Shown here: piece after piece, positions 6,681 through 6,959 of the stretch | How positions within the stretch are numbered: the stretch's first letter is position 1 | How the letters are laid out: the number at the start of each line of letters is the position of its first letter | Assembly: GCA_016780525.1 (NCBI GenBank) | Contig: JADHLR010000084.1 | Span: forward strand, 1-6,959 | Reading direction: 5' to 3' | Length of the DNA: 6,959 nucleotides | From: Candidatus Puniceispirillum sp. | GTDB lineage: Bacteria; Pseudomonadota; Alphaproteobacteria; Puniceispirillales; Puniceispirillaceae | Program-made: the position numbers and the translations under genes | The notes under the pieces: generated by a model | The model's database searches: none | Told to the model about the DNA's origin: nothing | Seen by the model: only the letters and a program-made list of their open reading frames with translations

Positions 6681-6959
6681 TCAGCTCAAAAACTGTTCCT
6701 GAACGGCCCGGTCGGATAGTGAAAAGCCGGGATCATAGAGTAAATTTAAAGTGATTTCGCTGGCCTGTTCGATCTGCACCGATGTCACATGGCGCACCTC
6801 GGCACTGTCCGCGCTCGCACTGACCGGCCGAAACCCGGCCTCCAGAACATCGAGAACCACGGTTGAGCTGTCGGATAACAACGCCCCGCGCCAGCGCCGT
6901 GGCCGGAATGGCGAGATGGGGGTCAGCGCCAAAAGCCCGCCACCCAGCGGCACAACAGG
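6681..6959 (-). CDS. nadK: NAD kinase, C-terminal part (5' end outside window)
   Basis: This is the C-terminal part of a cytosolic NAD kinase, which phosphorylates NAD to NADP using ATP. The frame is open to the window edge, and the 92 visible residues are about a third of the usual 250-260. The stretch PVVPLGGGLLALTPISPF followed by RPRRWRGALL is characteristic of the alphaproteobacterial form as I recall it. It is followed by VLDVLEAGFRPVSASAD and a terminal LLYDPGFSLSDRAVQEQF, both in line with the family's C-terminal ending. The GTG at 6953 is an internal Val codon and not the start. The catalytic GGDG and NE/D motifs would lie beyond the edge and cannot be checked. The gene converges on the hydrolase gene, with 33 bp between the stops and no clear terminator for either. 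Identification rests on this motif set only. Confidence 0.85.
   Translation of the reverse strand, partial: PVVPLGGGLLALTPISPFRPRRWRGALLSDSSTVVLDVLEAGFRPVSASADSAEVRHVTSVQIEQASEITLNLLYDPGFSLSDRAVQEQFLS

Overview
The window looks like a chromosomal segment of an alphaproteobacterium. Three things suggest this: the suf gene order (sufC, sufD, sufS, a MIP18/DUF59 gene, an A-type carrier), an Atm1-type ABC exporter directly downstream, and an NAD kinase C-terminus with the RPRRWRGALL motif as I recall it from alphaproteobacterial proteins. Base composition is moderately GC-rich and even. I see no mobile element, RNA gene or CRISPR array. The genus cannot be fixed from this sequence alone; a marine lineage such as SAR116 is only a guess.

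Positions 1-3664 hold the 3' part of a SUF iron-sulfur cluster assembly operon on the + strand. It contains the C-terminal half of the SufC ATPase, complete SufD, the SufS cysteine desulfurase, a SufT-like MIP18/DUF59 protein, and a SufA/IscA-type carrier. sufC and sufD overlap by 26 bp and sufD and sufS overlap by an ATGA. The next two gaps are 36 and 28 bp, so a single transcript is likely. SufS takes sulfur from cysteine, the SufBCD scaffold (SufB is presumably upstream of the window) builds the cluster, and SufT and SufA help mature or deliver it.

Positions 3721-5607 encode a half-size ABC exporter of the Atm1/ABCB7 class, separated from the carrier gene by 56 bp containing a weak hairpin. 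All nucleotide-binding motifs are intact. The residues that bind glutathione in the structurally known bacterial Atm1 appear to be kept at a constant offset. Its C-terminal tail carries a 9-bp tandem repeat coding for an Ala-Thr-Ser tract.

Positions 5622-6647 encode an alpha/beta hydrolase of the lysophospholipase/monoacylglycerol lipase type with a complete Ser-Asp-His triad. Its strong Shine-Dalgarno sequence overlaps the exporter's stop codon, so the two genes are probably co-transcribed. Positions 6681-6959 on the - strand hold the 3' end of an NAD kinase gene convergent with the hydrolase, with 33 bp between the stop codons.

Overall this is a well-organised housekeeping region. I found no convincing undescribed system. 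The most distinctive items are the repeat-coded tail of the exporter, the second open frame running through that tail into the hydrolase gene, and the physical link of Suf, Atm1 and the lipase-like hydrolase.
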